A DNA stretch of 28,176 nt from DAOPKN01 sp035391225 (GCA_035391225.1 DAOPKN010000029.1:1-28176), one strand, 5' to 3'; shown: positions 15,428 through 23,782, counted from the first letter of the stretch. Notes: generated from the sequence alone by a model not told the origin. Translations and numbers: made by a program.

Positions 15428-16505
15428 GGTACACCTCCAGTTCCCCTTTCACGGGGTCAAACTGCGCGAAAGTATGGAAACCATCCGGGGAGATCTGCAC
15501 GAAATACACCGCGGAAAGGTTTCGCCCCTCCCTGTATCGAAACAATCCCAGCTCATGCTCGAACGATGCTTCCTCCAAGGTTTCCACGAAGCCATCCAGC
15601 GAATTGTGCTTCGAGAAATAGTGCGCTACCTCCCCAAGTAAGGGAAGTGTCGCGTAGATCGAGGAATGCGCGATGGGCCAGGAAAACAACGGAACGTACG
15701 AAACCCCTTGCACGCCGTAGCTGTTTGCACCGCAGAAAGAAACGATTTCCGGCAAGGTAGACCAGTCCGAAAGCAAGATCTTTTCCCGGGGGTACCCGAT
15801 CAGACCGTTTATCACCTTTATGCTTAGGGAACCGGGCAAAAGGAGGTACAGAAGGTCCGGGGAAAAGGAGGACACTTTGGCGGCCAGACCATCCAACGAG
15901 ACATCGGTTCCGGAAGCCTGCAGCACGTACGTGTCCACGATGCGATCCGAAGCTTGGAAATGGTTCACGAAGAAGTCGGAAAACACCGGGTTGGTTTCCT
16001 CTGTCACCAAGAGAGTGCGCTTGGAGGCACGGCTATCCAGGAAGGATTGCAAGGCCCGGAGCATGATTTCGTCCGAGGGAACAGCGTTGAAGTAATGCTC
16101 GGAAAGCTCATTGAGCGCGGGGTTGGTACTTCCCACGGAGAAGAACAAGCTGGGCACATGGTCGTACAGCGAGAGGATCTGCCACATCTGGGTGGAACTG
16201 ACCCAGAACACGAAAAGGTCGATGTTCTTCTTATCCGCGAACTCCCCCATGATGCCACCCAGTTGGTCGTTACGCTCAAACGAACGCACCAGGAAACGTC
16301 CGCGCAACCCGCGCGTCTCCAGTTCCTCGGAAAGCACCTGGAACGCCATGGATTTGGCCTGGGAAATGTTGGAATCCAAGCCATCTTCGTACAGGAAAAC
16401 CACGTCAAGCGTTCGGCGCAACTGCAGGAACCAAAAGGATACCGAGGCCACAACCACGACCAGCAGGCTAACCAGCACCACTTGGCCGACTCTATTCCTC
16501 TTCAT
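15414..16505 (-). CDS. Membrane-anchored type-1 periplasmic-binding-like protein
   Basis: A 363-residue protein with a single N-terminal hydrophobic anchor or uncleaved signal (about residues 8-27) and no lipobox. The rest follows the type-1 periplasmic binding fold of branched-chain amino acid receptors: LDVVFLYEDGLDSNISQA at the start, VSSTQMWQIL, VPSLFFSVGSTNPAL, KRTLLVTEETNPVFSDFF, and FSPDLLYLLLPG. No ABC permease or ATPase lies near it, so it is more likely a sensor than a transporter component. The ATG at 16505 has AAAGGTG 9 bp upstream and is preferred over a GTG at 16517. It overlaps its neighbours on both sides. The ligand is unknown. Confidence 0.8.
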   Translation of the reverse strand: MKRNRVGQVVLVSLLVVVVASVSFWFLQLRRTLDVVFLYEDGLDSNISQAKSMAFQVLSEELETRGLRGRFLVRSFERNDQLGGIMGEFADKKNIDLFVFWVSSTQMWQILSLYDHVPSLFFSVGSTNPALNELSEHYFNAVPSDEIMLRALQSFLDSRASKRTLLVTEETNPVFSDFFVNHFQASDRIVDTYVLQASGTDVSLDGLAAKVSSFSPDLLYLLLPGSLSIKVINGLIGYPREKILLSDWSTLPEIVSFCGANSYGVQGVSYVPLFSWPIAHSSIYATLPLLGEVAHYFSKHNSLDGFVETLEEASFEHELGLFRYREGRNLSAVYFVQISPDGFHTFAQFDPVKGELEVYHGSP

Positions 16506-17151
16506 CGGGGAAAACACCTTTCCGCGAACAGTACACCCGTATCCCCCCTGATTTCACAAGGGTTTGCACGTTCCCAAACACGCGCTCCATATGCCGGCAG
16601 GCCGATTCCCCTCCCTTGTTGTGAAACGCCACCACCTGCAACGACCCCCCCGCACGCAAAAACCCGGGGGCCTGGGAAATCCACTCCATCCATACCCTCT
16701 TTCCCGCAGCCATGGGGGGATTGCACAAAATCATGTCGAATTCCTCTCCGGTCCAGGGTGCAAATCCATCCCCCTGGCGAACCCGCGCAACCAGGTTGTA
16801 CTGCTGGGCATTCACCTTGGCAAAGCGAACCGCGCGCTGGTTCACGTCGCTCATGGACAATTGCAGGGAGGGATTCTGCTTCTTGAGTGCCAATCCCACC
16901 ATACCAAAGCCACAACCCAGGTCAAGCAGTTCCTTCCCCCGGATGCGGGCATTTTCCACCAACACCTTTGCGGCTCGATCCACTTTTCCGAAGGCGAATA
17001 CCCCGCTGGGGGATTGGAACCCCATGCGAAGCCCGTTCTTCAGTACCAACTCCACGGAAACCACGCGCAGTTCGGAAGCGGGGTTTTCCGAGTAGTAATG
17101 GTCGAAGGGAACCTCGCTTGCGTGGCGGGCACGGGGAGGGTTGCCTTTCAT
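16492..17151 (-). CDS. RsmC-like class I SAM methyltransferase
   Basis: A 219-residue SAM-dependent methyltransferase of the methyltransferase-small family. HYYSENP near the N-terminus and FQSPSGVFAFGKVD are typical of the RsmC/YbxB group. The SAM-binding motif I is LLDLGCGFGMVG, followed by MSDVNQRAVRFAKVNA. The catalytic NPPM motif lies in LCNPPMAAGK, indicating guanine-N2 or adenine-N6 methylation of RNA. The most likely substrate is 16S rRNA guanine (RsmC-type), by family. It overlaps ricT by 4 bp (ATGA). In Bacillus a TrmN6-type methyltransferase occupies a similar position after ricT; this protein looks closer to RsmC, so it is not simply that orthologue. Confidence 0.85.
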   Translation of the reverse strand: MKGNPPRARHASEVPFDHYYSENPASELRVVSVELVLKNGLRMGFQSPSGVFAFGKVDRAAKVLVENARIRGKELLDLGCGFGMVGLALKKQNPSLQLSMSDVNQRAVRFAKVNAQQYNLVARVRQGDGFAPWTGEEFDMILCNPPMAAGKRVWMEWISQAPGFLRAGGSLQVVAFHNKGGESACRHMERVFGNVQTLVKSGGIRVYCSRKGVFPDEEE

Positions 17152-18035
17152 TTCTTCGTGATCTCCCGCATCTCGCTCTCGTCCTCCGCGCTGGTGAGGG
17201 GATTTTCCTCCATCTCCTTGAGTACCTTCGTCTTCTTTTTCAAGAAGTGGCTGAAGGGAATGGTCACCGTTTGGCCCGAATCACTTTGCACCGTGACAAT
17301 TCGCGTGAAAACGTTGCTGTTCAATACCTTGCACACTTTGTCTTCGTACTCGATGATCGCCCCCTGCCCCGGGATACCTCTCATAAGTTCCTCGTAGGCC
17401 TCCACTTCGTACTTCAAGCAGCACAACAACCGCCGGCACTGCCCAGAGATCTTGCTGGGGTTGATCATCAACTGCTGCTTCTTCGCATCCCGCAACGTGA
17501 TGGTATCGAATTCCCGCAAAAATCGCTTGCAACAAACCGGTTGCCCGCATAGACCCAAGGCTCCCACGAACTTGAGCTCGTCTCGAACACCCACCTGGCG
17601 GAGTTCAATGCGAATGCGAAACGTGTGTGCCAGCACTTTCACCAGTTCCCGGAAATCCACCCTGCCATCCGCGCTGAAGTAGAACAGCAACTTGGAGCGG
17701 TCAAACATGTACACGGCTTGCAGCAATTTCATGGGTAATTTCAAGGACACGATTTTTTGCTTGCACACCTCGAAGGCTTGCTGTGCGTCCTTTCGGTTGC
17801 GTTCTTCTGTTTGGAAATCTTCCTCGCTCAGGGGACGTAACAACGGCTTGACTTCGATCTTCTCCGATTCCAGGTCCATCTCGCGGGGACCCCAGACCAC
17901 CGTTCCCACTTCCAGCCCAAAGAAACTGGTGCCCAAAACTTTCTGTCCCGGGGACAGCTCGCCCTCGTGGGAGAAGTAATGCAATTTGCCCACGGGATGG
18001 AACTCCACCGCGTACACTCGTGCGGTAATGGTCAT
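17148..18035 (-). CDS. ricT: PSP1-domain protein RicT (YaaT)
   Basis: A 295-residue PSP1 (C-terminal conserved region) protein. The core region FRIRIELRQVGVRDELKFVGALGLCGQPVCCKRFL and the later SGQCRRLLCCLKYE carry the paired cysteine clusters known from RicT. In Bacillus, RicT with RicA and RicF binds Fe-S clusters and directs RNase Y processing, affecting sporulation, competence and biofilm genes. RicA and RicF are not in this window. The ATG at 18035 has AAGGAG about 11 bp upstream and starts 6 bp after the holB stop. A charged, glutamate/lysine-rich tail follows the domain. The position behind yaaR and holB matches Firmicutes. Confidence 0.92.
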   Translation of the reverse strand: MTITARVYAVEFHPVGKLHYFSHEGELSPGQKVLGTSFFGLEVGTVVWGPREMDLESEKIEVKPLLRPLSEEDFQTEERNRKDAQQAFEVCKQKIVSLKLPMKLLQAVYMFDRSKLLFYFSADGRVDFRELVKVLAHTFRIRIELRQVGVRDELKFVGALGLCGQPVCCKRFLREFDTITLRDAKKQQLMINPSKISGQCRRLLCCLKYEVEAYEELMRGIPGQGAIIEYEDKVCKVLNSNVFTRIVTVQSDSGQTVTIPFSHFLKKKTKVLKEMEENPLTSAEDESEMREITKK

Positions 18036-18041
18036 GTTATC

Positions 18042-19172
18042 TCACTCTCCTTGGTTCACCATCTTTTCCCCCTTGTCTGCCAGGGCGCTAAGGCTGTTCA
18101 GCCACACGCAAAAGGTCAACTCGGCGGAAAACAAGAAGGGATCACGGCTTTCAACCTTCTGCAAGAAGCGGAGCAGAGCCGCCATGCGACCAGCCTGCCA
18201 CGCAGGGCGATGCAACACCCATTCCTTGTTCAACAGGGGATACGCCAATCCTTCCCACTCCCGGGAAAACGCATGCAAGAAAAGGTCCAACACCATTGGA
18301 CGCAACACCCGGAACAACCCACGGAAAAAGCGCAGGAAAAAGGCAGACCCCATCTTGCGCCCCACGGGAAGGACATGGATTTCGAATTGCGCCAAAAGGC
18401 TCGCCAGCCACGCGGAAAGCTGCGATGCCCCGGAAGGTTGCGTTTGCGAATGCAAGCGGATGAGCTGCAGCACCAGGCGTTCCACCAGGAAAAGGGCACA
18501 CAGGTCCAACTGCAGGCTTTCTTCGCCGGTACCCACCTGCTCGGAATAGCGCGAAAAGAGTTCTGCCAGCTGCATGTGCCGAAAAGAGGCACACGTGGTG
18601 GAAAAAGCCTCCGCGCCCATTCCGCCCAGGAAAGACCAGGGGTGCGCTTGCAACAGCCAACGAACCTCCGCGGGCCACTTGCCTGCATCGGGAATGACGG
18701 ACGGGCGGAAGGGGAGATCCATGCGGATCACCCGACTTTGCACCGTGGGCAGAAGCGCTTCAAATGATTCCGCGGTACACAGAACCACCGTTTTTCCGGG
18801 CGGTTCTTCCAACAACTTGAGCAACCCGTTTTCCGCGATGGAATGCAGCCGATCCAGGCGCTCGATCACCAGGTACGAATGGGCGAGCTTCTGGTTGGAA
18901 AAGGCCGAAAAACGGATCATCTCCCGTACGGTATCGATTTTCAGAACCTGGTTCCCCTCGTGCCAGAACACATCGTTGGAGTTGAAAAGCTGTGAAAAAG
19001 GTATGCCTTCGAACGCACAAATCCCGTGTTCCAAGAACAACCGGGAAAACGAAGAAGCCCCGCTGCACAAGCACAACGAAAAGCTCTCGCGGTTTTGCAG
19101 GAGCAATTCAAAACGATGCAGCAGGTCCGGGTACACTTCGGCAAATGGCAACCGGCTTTCCATTGCACTCAC
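18042..19172 (-). CDS. holB: DNA polymerase III delta-prime-like clamp-loader subunit
   Basis: A 376-residue protein matching the AAA+ clamp-loader delta-prime family. NQKLAHSYLVIERLDRLHSIAENGLLKLLEEPPGKTVVLCT is highly characteristic, with the sensor region LLPTVQSRVIRM after it. The usual SRC motif reads SRV here, keeping the arginine. There is no Walker A lysine and no four-cysteine zinc module at the N-terminus, so it would not hydrolyse ATP; loss of ATPase is common for delta-prime. The C-terminal 200 residues are poorly conserved. The GTG at 19172 overlaps the yaaR stop (GTGA); an ATG at 19163 is an alternative start. Its position between yaaR and ricT supports the call. Confidence 0.88.
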   Translation of the reverse strand: MSAMESRLPFAEVYPDLLHRFELLLQNRESFSLCLCSGASSFSRLFLEHGICAFEGIPFSQLFNSNDVFWHEGNQVLKIDTVREMIRFSAFSNQKLAHSYLVIERLDRLHSIAENGLLKLLEEPPGKTVVLCTAESFEALLPTVQSRVIRMDLPFRPSVIPDAGKWPAEVRWLLQAHPWSFLGGMGAEAFSTTCASFRHMQLAELFSRYSEQVGTGEESLQLDLCALFLVERLVLQLIRLHSQTQPSGASQLSAWLASLLAQFEIHVLPVGRKMGSAFFLRFFRGLFRVLRPMVLDLFLHAFSREWEGLAYPLLNKEWVLHRPAWQAGRMAALLRFLQKVESRDPFLFSAELTFCVWLNSLSALADKGEKMVNQGE

Positions 19173-19642
19173 CGGTACAGGTCCAGCAGAAGCCCGTTGA
19201 TTTCTTCCACCTTGCCCGCGAAGTTCAGGGTATTCTTCTCGTTGCTCATCAACAGGTTGGCAATCTGGTGCATCTTTTCATCCACCACTTCGGCCACCAT
19301 GTACAACTTGGGAAACTCCGCATCCAACCCCATATCTTCGCGAATCCGGTACAAACCCTTTTCCACGAATTGCAAGAAATGGCGGATGGACTCGCGGTAG
19401 GATTGGAAATTCTTGTGGCTGGGAGAACGCGAAAAACGGTTCCCCGAGGAGAGCACCATTTGCAAAAACTTCTTGGCTTCCTCCTCCGCCTTTTCCAGCT
19501 GTACTTCGCCCAACAGATCCACGAAACCCGCCCATTGCTCTTCGATGGTCTGGCCGCTGCCGGAACCGTGGAGCGACTTGCGCTTGGTTTTCCCCGATTT
19601 CTTCTTCTGGTTGACCGAGTTATCTGGAGGTTCGATTCTCAT
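19169..19642 (-). CDS. yaaR: YaaR-family (DUF327) protein
   Basis: A 157-residue cytoplasmic protein. After a charged N-terminal tail of about 30 residues it shows the DUF327 pattern: a long amphipathic helix, then NFQSYRESIRHFLQFVEKGLYRI, VAEVVDEKMHQIANLL, and the family-typical ending KVEEINGLLLDLYR. The biochemical function of YaaR is not established. The ATG at 19642 has a perfect AGGAGGTG 6 bp upstream and is preferred over a GTG at 19651. A TGATATAAT extended -10 immediately upstream suggests an internal promoter for yaaR and following genes. The order yaaR-holB-ricT is conserved in Firmicutes, which supports the identity. Confidence 0.88.
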   Translation of the reverse strand: MRIEPPDNSVNQKKKSGKTKRKSLHGSGSGQTIEEQWAGFVDLLGEVQLEKAEEEAKKFLQMVLSSGNRFSRSPSHKNFQSYRESIRHFLQFVEKGLYRIREDMGLDAEFPKLYMVAEVVDEKMHQIANLLMSNEKNTLNFAGKVEEINGLLLDLYR

Positions 19643-19663
19643 GCTTTCCACCTCCTGTATTCC

Positions 19664-19672
19664 ATTATATCA
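19664..19672 (-). promoter_or_regulatory. Extended -10 promoter before yaaR
   Basis: On the minus strand TGA-TATAAT overlaps the metH stop codon (the TGA is both). No good -35 lies 17 bp upstream. The start would be near 19657, giving a leader of about 15 nt that already includes the AGGAGGTG site. Confidence 0.5.
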
Positions 19673-22009
19673 TTTCTCTTGCTCCATCCACTGGTTGCAG
19701 CTTTGCAAAGCAATGGCCGCGTTGGAAGCATACCCCGTGCAGCCCATTTCCGCCGCAAGAGCTGCGTTCATCGAAGCACCACCGGCGATCACCGGCACAT
19801 TGCACCCTTGCTTTTTCAGGAGCGACGTCACCTCGCCCACCCGCTCAATGGTGGTGGTCATCATCGCGGACAATCCCAAGATATCGGGGGAAACCTGCTG
19901 AACCTTCTCCACGATTTGCGCGGCAGGCACATCCTTTCCCAGGTCCACGATCTCAAATCCCCCGCTGCGCAGCACCGTACCCACGATTTTCTTGCCGATA
20001 TCGTGCACGTCCCCTTCCACGGTGGCCAACACCACCTTGCCTTTGGATTGCGCGGGTTTGCCGGAAAGCCGGTTCAGCTCGTCGAACAGCGGGGTGGCGG
20101 TATCCGAGGCGAGTAAGAGCTGGGGAAGGAAAATCTTGCCCTTGCCGTACAGCGCCCCTACCTGTTCCATGGCTTTTCCCAGGAGTTTTTGGGAAATTTC
20201 CAGCGGGTCGTATTCCGCCAGTTTGCGTTGCATCCATTCCCGCAATGCTTGCGCCTTCCCGCGAATCAAATCCTGCACCACGGGATCTTCTTCCTGGTCC
20301 AGCCTCACCTCAGAGGAATCCCACTCCACCCCCCACAGGCGCAGGCTTCCCAGCAGCACCTGCCGTGTCATTGGCTCGGCAGGGTTCATGATCGCGGCTG
20401 TCAGACCTTGCCCGACTGCCTGGGAAAGGAAGGCCGCATGCAGGCGTTCGCGGTGGGGAAGTCCAAAACTCAGGTTCGACAGCCCAACGATGGTTTGCAC
20501 CCCTTGGGAGAACAATCTGTCGATCACATCCAACGGAACACCCGGATCGTTCCGGGCGCCCAGCGAAAGCATCAGGGGGTCTGCAAGCACCCTTTCCCGG
20601 GAGATCCCCGCTTCCTCCAACACGGCGAGCCCCTTCTCCAGCAACGCCACCCTCTCGTGGAACGTTTCCGGAACCTTGCGGTCCATGGCGAGCAACACCA
20701 GCATGCCCCCGTATTTTTTCAGCAACGCGATCTTGTTTTCCAAGCTTTTGGGGGTCACGCGCGCAGAATTCAGCAAGGGAAGACCGGGATACTCCCGTAA
20801 AGCAACCTCCAGCAGGCGGTTCGTTTGGATATCCAGGGAAAGGGGCAGTGCATCAGCGGCATCCAGGGCACGGATCACTTCCTGGAAATGCTCCTCGGAA
20901 AGACCTTTCTCCACGCCCAGGTTCACGTCCAAAACATGCGCCCCCTCGGCTTCCTGGTCAGACGCCCGCGAAAGCACCTCCTCCCAGTCGCGCTCGGATA
21001 TTGCCTGCGCAAACCGGGGTTGGGAGGCAGGGTTGATCCTTTCACCCACCATGCAAAATGGGCGCACCGGAACCATGCGGGTTCGTGAACACAAAACCGC
21101 TTCCAGCTTTTTTTGCGGGGGTTTTCGCTGCTTCATCGGAAGGTGGGACAAGATCTGGCGGGCAACCCGGATGTGTTCCGGACCGGTACCGCAGCACCCC
21201 CCAATGATGCGCGCGCCAAGGGAAACCCAATCCTCCACGTACAACCCAAAGGCTTCGGGGGAAAGGGAGTAGGTAAGCTGCCCGCGCTGGTACACGGGCT
21301 TGCCGGCGTTGGGTTCCACGCTCAACGGAAGCAACGTCTGGGTGGATAGGCGCTCCAAGAGAGGCAACATCTTTTCCGGGCCCAAGGTGCAGTTGATGCC
21401 GATCACGTCCACTTCCAACTGCGAGGCAATCCGGGCAAACACTTCCACGGATGTCCCGGTGGTGCTCCGCCCATCTTCTTCGAAGGTCATTTGGACCACC
21501 AGCGGCAACTGGGAAGAAAGCGAGCGAATGCCCCACACTGCCGCCTTCAGTTCCTTGATGTCACTGATCGTCTCCACGATGAATCCATCCACACCTTCTT
21601 CCAGGAGCCATTTCGCCTGTTCCCGAAACACCTCGGCCAGTTCGTCCACGCTTCTCTCCGACAGCGGAGCGGGGAAAACCCCCGTGGAGGAAAGATCGCC
21701 CAAAACGCGCGCCCGATCTCCTGCGGCCTGGCGAGCAATGTGCACAGCCCTTCGATTGATCGTTTCCGCTTCGGCTTCCAATTTCATCTCGCGCAGTTTC
21801 CAACGGTTGGCACTGAACGTGTTGGTCAACAGGAGGTCCGCCCCAGCGTTCACGTAATCCCTTTGCAGTTTCTCTACCACCTCGGGACGTTGCAGGTTGA
21901 GCACCTCCGCCGGTTGGGAAAATCCACGGAGCAAGAACTGCGCTCCGTAGGAACCATCCAACAACAGTGGGCTTTCGGACAGTTCGTTGAGCCAAGTGGA
22001 CGTTCTCAT
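19670..22009 (-). CDS. metH: B12-dependent methionine synthase lacking the reactivation domain
   Basis: Transfers the methyl group of 5-methyl-tetrahydrofolate to homocysteine through cobalamin. Four modules are visible in 779 residues. The homocysteine domain has zinc ligands in GINCTLGP and GGCCGTGP. The pterin domain has VGERINPAS and HVLDVNLG. Then come the B12 cap and the B12 domain, with the cobalt-ligating histidine in EGDVHDIGK and the GLSAMMTTT loop. The E. coli-type C-terminal SAM-binding reactivation domain is missing; a separate gene two positions upstream supplies it, as in Thermotoga. The ATG at 22009 has GGGGGGAA about 7 bp upstream and overlaps metF by 4 bp. An ATG at 22024 lacks a ribosome site. 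Confidence 0.95.
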   Translation of the reverse strand: MRTSTWLNELSESPLLLDGSYGAQFLLRGFSQPAEVLNLQRPEVVEKLQRDYVNAGADLLLTNTFSANRWKLREMKLEAEAETINRRAVHIARQAAGDRARVLGDLSSTGVFPAPLSERSVDELAEVFREQAKWLLEEGVDGFIVETISDIKELKAAVWGIRSLSSQLPLVVQMTFEEDGRSTTGTSVEVFARIASQLEVDVIGINCTLGPEKMLPLLERLSTQTLLPLSVEPNAGKPVYQRGQLTYSLSPEAFGLYVEDWVSLGARIIGGCCGTGPEHIRVARQILSHLPMKQRKPPQKKLEAVLCSRTRMVPVRPFCMVGERINPASQPRFAQAISERDWEEVLSRASDQEAEGAHVLDVNLGVEKGLSEEHFQEVIRALDAADALPLSLDIQTNRLLEVALREYPGLPLLNSARVTPKSLENKIALLKKYGGMLVLLAMDRKVPETFHERVALLEKGLAVLEEAGISRERVLADPLMLSLGARNDPGVPLDVIDRLFSQGVQTIVGLSNLSFGLPHRERLHAAFLSQAVGQGLTAAIMNPAEPMTRQVLLGSLRLWGVEWDSSEVRLDQEEDPVVQDLIRGKAQALREWMQRKLAEYDPLEISQKLLGKAMEQVGALYGKGKIFLPQLLLASDTATPLFDELNRLSGKPAQSKGKVVLATVEGDVHDIGKKIVGTVLRSGGFEIVDLGKDVPAAQIVEKVQQVSPDILGLSAMMTTTIERVGEVTSLLKKQGCNVPVIAGGASMNAALAAEMGCTGYASNAAIALQSCNQWMEQEK

Positions 22010-22887
22010 CGTTCTTCCCCCCATACATTTTGCACGATGGCGCGGATTTGGCGGGAATGGTTCATGGAGTACAGGTGGAAAGAATGCCAGCCTTGCTGCT
22101 GCAACTCCAAGATCTGCTGGGAGGCAAAGTCAATGCCTGCCTGTTCCATTCCTTGCTCATCCTCCGCATGCTTCTCCAACAACCTCTCCAGTTCCACCGT
22201 GAGCGCGGCACCGGAAAGCTGCAGGATTTTCCGCACCTGTCCAGCCTTCAAAATGGGCATGATCCCGGGAATCACCGGGGCATGTATCCCCGCGCGCTGC
22301 ACCGCATCCATGAAGCGGAAGAAGGCCTGGTTATCAAAAAAAAGCTGGGTGATGAAGAAATCTGCCCCCGCTTCCATTTTTTCCCGCATTTGCTGCACGG
22401 TACTCTCCACGTCACGGCAGTTGCGATTCCCCTCCGGGTACGCGGCGGCACCCACGCAGAAAGCCTTGTTCTCCTTGATGAACCCGATCAACTCCTTGGC
22501 GAACTGGAACTCGCACCAGGCACCATGGGGAAAGGAAACCCCTTCCGGTAAGTCTCCGCGAATGGCCAGCACGTTTTCCACGTGCACCTGTTGCAGCCGA
22601 TCCAGCATCCGTAGCACGTCCGCGCGGGTGAAACCCACGGAAGTGATGTGGGCCAAAGCGGGAACGCCTTGGGATTGCACGTACTCGGACATTTCCACTG
22701 CCAATCCCCGGTTGGAACCCCCGGCCCCAAACGTCACGCTGATGAAATCGGGTTGTAGAACCGACAGGCGATCCACCGTTCGCTGGATCAGCGGAACCTG
22801 CCGGGGATGGTTGCGTTTCGGCGGGTAAATCTCGAAAGACAGCGAGTGTCCCTTTTCGCGGAATGCATCGAGGATGGATCGTGTCAT
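22006..22887 (-). CDS. metF: 5,10-methylenetetrahydrofolate reductase
   Basis: A 293-residue FAD enzyme that reduces methylene-tetrahydrofolate to methyl-tetrahydrofolate, the substrate of MetH. The catalytic glutamate lies in LSFEIYPPKR. The flavin and folate elements DFISVTFGAGGSNRG, ALAHITSVGFTRADV, NVLAIRGDLPEG, and ADFFITQLFFDNQAF appear in the standard order, and no C-terminal extension is present. It starts with the ATGA overlap on the activation gene and ends overlapping metH, so the three are probably translated as a coupled methionine module. A role in a Wood-Ljungdahl or formate pathway is possible but nothing here shows it. Confidence 0.95.
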   Translation of the reverse strand: MTRSILDAFREKGHSLSFEIYPPKRNHPRQVPLIQRTVDRLSVLQPDFISVTFGAGGSNRGLAVEMSEYVQSQGVPALAHITSVGFTRADVLRMLDRLQQVHVENVLAIRGDLPEGVSFPHGAWCEFQFAKELIGFIKENKAFCVGAAAYPEGNRNCRDVESTVQQMREKMEAGADFFITQLFFDNQAFFRFMDAVQRAGIHAPVIPGIMPILKAGQVRKILQLSGAALTVELERLLEKHAEDEQGMEQAGIDFASQQILELQQQGWHSFHLYSMNHSRQIRAIVQNVWGEER

Positions 22888-23489
22888 GGATATTCTCTCC
22901 CTTGGGGATCGTGGGCAAAAAGTGCCCGCGGATCCGGAAAATCATCGTACCAGCCGATCAGGCAGACGGTGCTCTTTGTGGGGAGCATCACCCCGGTTTG
23001 CTCGTGTACGCGCACGAGGTTGGCCCCCAGGCGCTGCGTGTAGAAACGGTTTTCCAAGATAGAAAGGTCACCGTAGCCCGGGGAAAACCGCATGGTTCCA
23101 GGCCTCCGGTCACGAAGAAGCGCATCCAGCCTCTCGTTCAACGCTTCCAAGGCTTCCGAGCCCCACGCATCCAGTAGCACCATTTCAAAATGCCGACCCT
23201 CGTTCGCTTCCGCTTGGATGGCATCATCCAGCTGCTTCCCCAGCGTGGCAACGAAGGCACTCACGGAGCGGATGCCCTGGAAGGCCGCGGGCAGCGGAAA
23301 ACCCGCCAGCTCGGTGAACGTTTCCAGGAAAACAACGGGTTGGGCGGCCTGCAATCCTTTCGCGAAAACCTCGTTCACTTTCACCCTTTCCAAGGCGGTT
23401 AGCGAGGGATTTACCCCCTTGTACCCCGCCCTCCACAGCACCTTCCTTTTCTGGGCAAACAGCCAGGTGGAATCGGGAATCCACCGCAC
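22884..23489 (-). CDS. Stand-alone methionine synthase reactivation-domain protein
   Basis: A 201-residue protein matching the vitamin B12-dependent methionine synthase activation domain, present here as a separate polypeptide, as with TM0269 of Thermotoga. The family hallmark is RFSPGYGDL after a long helical part (residues about 135-143), followed by LENRFYTQRLGANLVRV and MLPTKSTVCLIG, which match the SAM-binding end of the fold. It would donate a methyl group from SAM to oxidised cobalamin on MetH. The GTG at 23489 has GGGAGG 8 bp upstream; a TTG at 23495 is too close to it. It is the first gene of the methionine operon and overlaps metF by 4 bp. Confidence 0.87.
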   Translation of the reverse strand: MRWIPDSTWLFAQKRKVLWRAGYKGVNPSLTALERVKVNEVFAKGLQAAQPVVFLETFTELAGFPLPAAFQGIRSVSAFVATLGKQLDDAIQAEANEGRHFEMVLLDAWGSEALEALNERLDALLRDRRPGTMRFSPGYGDLSILENRFYTQRLGANLVRVHEQTGVMLPTKSTVCLIGWYDDFPDPRALFAHDPQGREYP

Positions 23490-23534
23490 GTCCAAAACCT
23501 CCCTTGCCGCGAAACGCCATACGAACCTGGTTGT

Positions 23535-23543
23535 ATTTTAGCA
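23535..23543 (-). promoter_or_regulatory. Extended -10 promoter of the methionine operon
   Basis: On the minus strand TGC-TAAAAT forms an extended -10 without a good -35. The leader to the GTG at 23489 would be only about 40 nt, too short for a known methionine or B12 riboswitch. Confidence 0.5.
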
Positions 23544-23710
23544 CACTCTCCGTGCTCGTGGGGCATCCGGTGCGGGGAACCCTCCCGAAGTGGAAAGTGG
23601 AAACCACTATGCCATACGGCGGATAGCAGTGCAACGGGTTCGTGGAACAGCTGGATAACAGGGAAGTTGCTACTCTCCTGATAACATCGTACTGTCTTGG
23701 GGTGAATTTC

Positions 23711-23719
23711 TGGTATAAT
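23711..23719 (+). promoter_or_regulatory. Extended -10 promoter of the first chemoreceptor
   Basis: TGG-TATAAT is a consensus extended -10; the -35 region (near 23691) has no match. The start would be near 23726, directly before a long inverted repeat in the leader. Confidence 0.7.
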
Positions 23720-23729
23720 TAGAATTGCA

Positions 23730-23782
23730 CATTTCGCGTTTTCGTATGTCGCCTCCGGGTGCGCCACGAGAACGGCGAAATG
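23730..23782 (+). other. Long hairpin in the chemoreceptor 5' leader
   Basis: CATTTCGC and GTTTTCGT (23730-23745) pair with ACGAGAAC (23766-23773) and GCGAAATG (23775-23782). There is one bulged G at 23774 and one G-T pair, so about 16 bp close a 20-nt GC-rich loop. It starts about 4 nt after the predicted transcription start and is followed by an A-rich stretch and AGAGGGGG before the ATG. It could stabilise the message or act as a regulatory leader. Confidence 0.6.

Noticed and set aside
23490..23700. Possible SAM or cobalamin riboswitch ahead of the methionine operon
   Set aside because: No recognisable SAM-I, SAM-II, SAH or B12-box pattern on the minus strand, and the likely promoter leaves only about 40 nt of leader.
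23411..23767. 118-codon minus-strand frame in the met/chemoreceptor intergenic region
   Set aside because: It overlaps the reactivation gene and both promoters, has an arginine/glycine/cysteine-rich unconserved-looking composition and no ribosome site.
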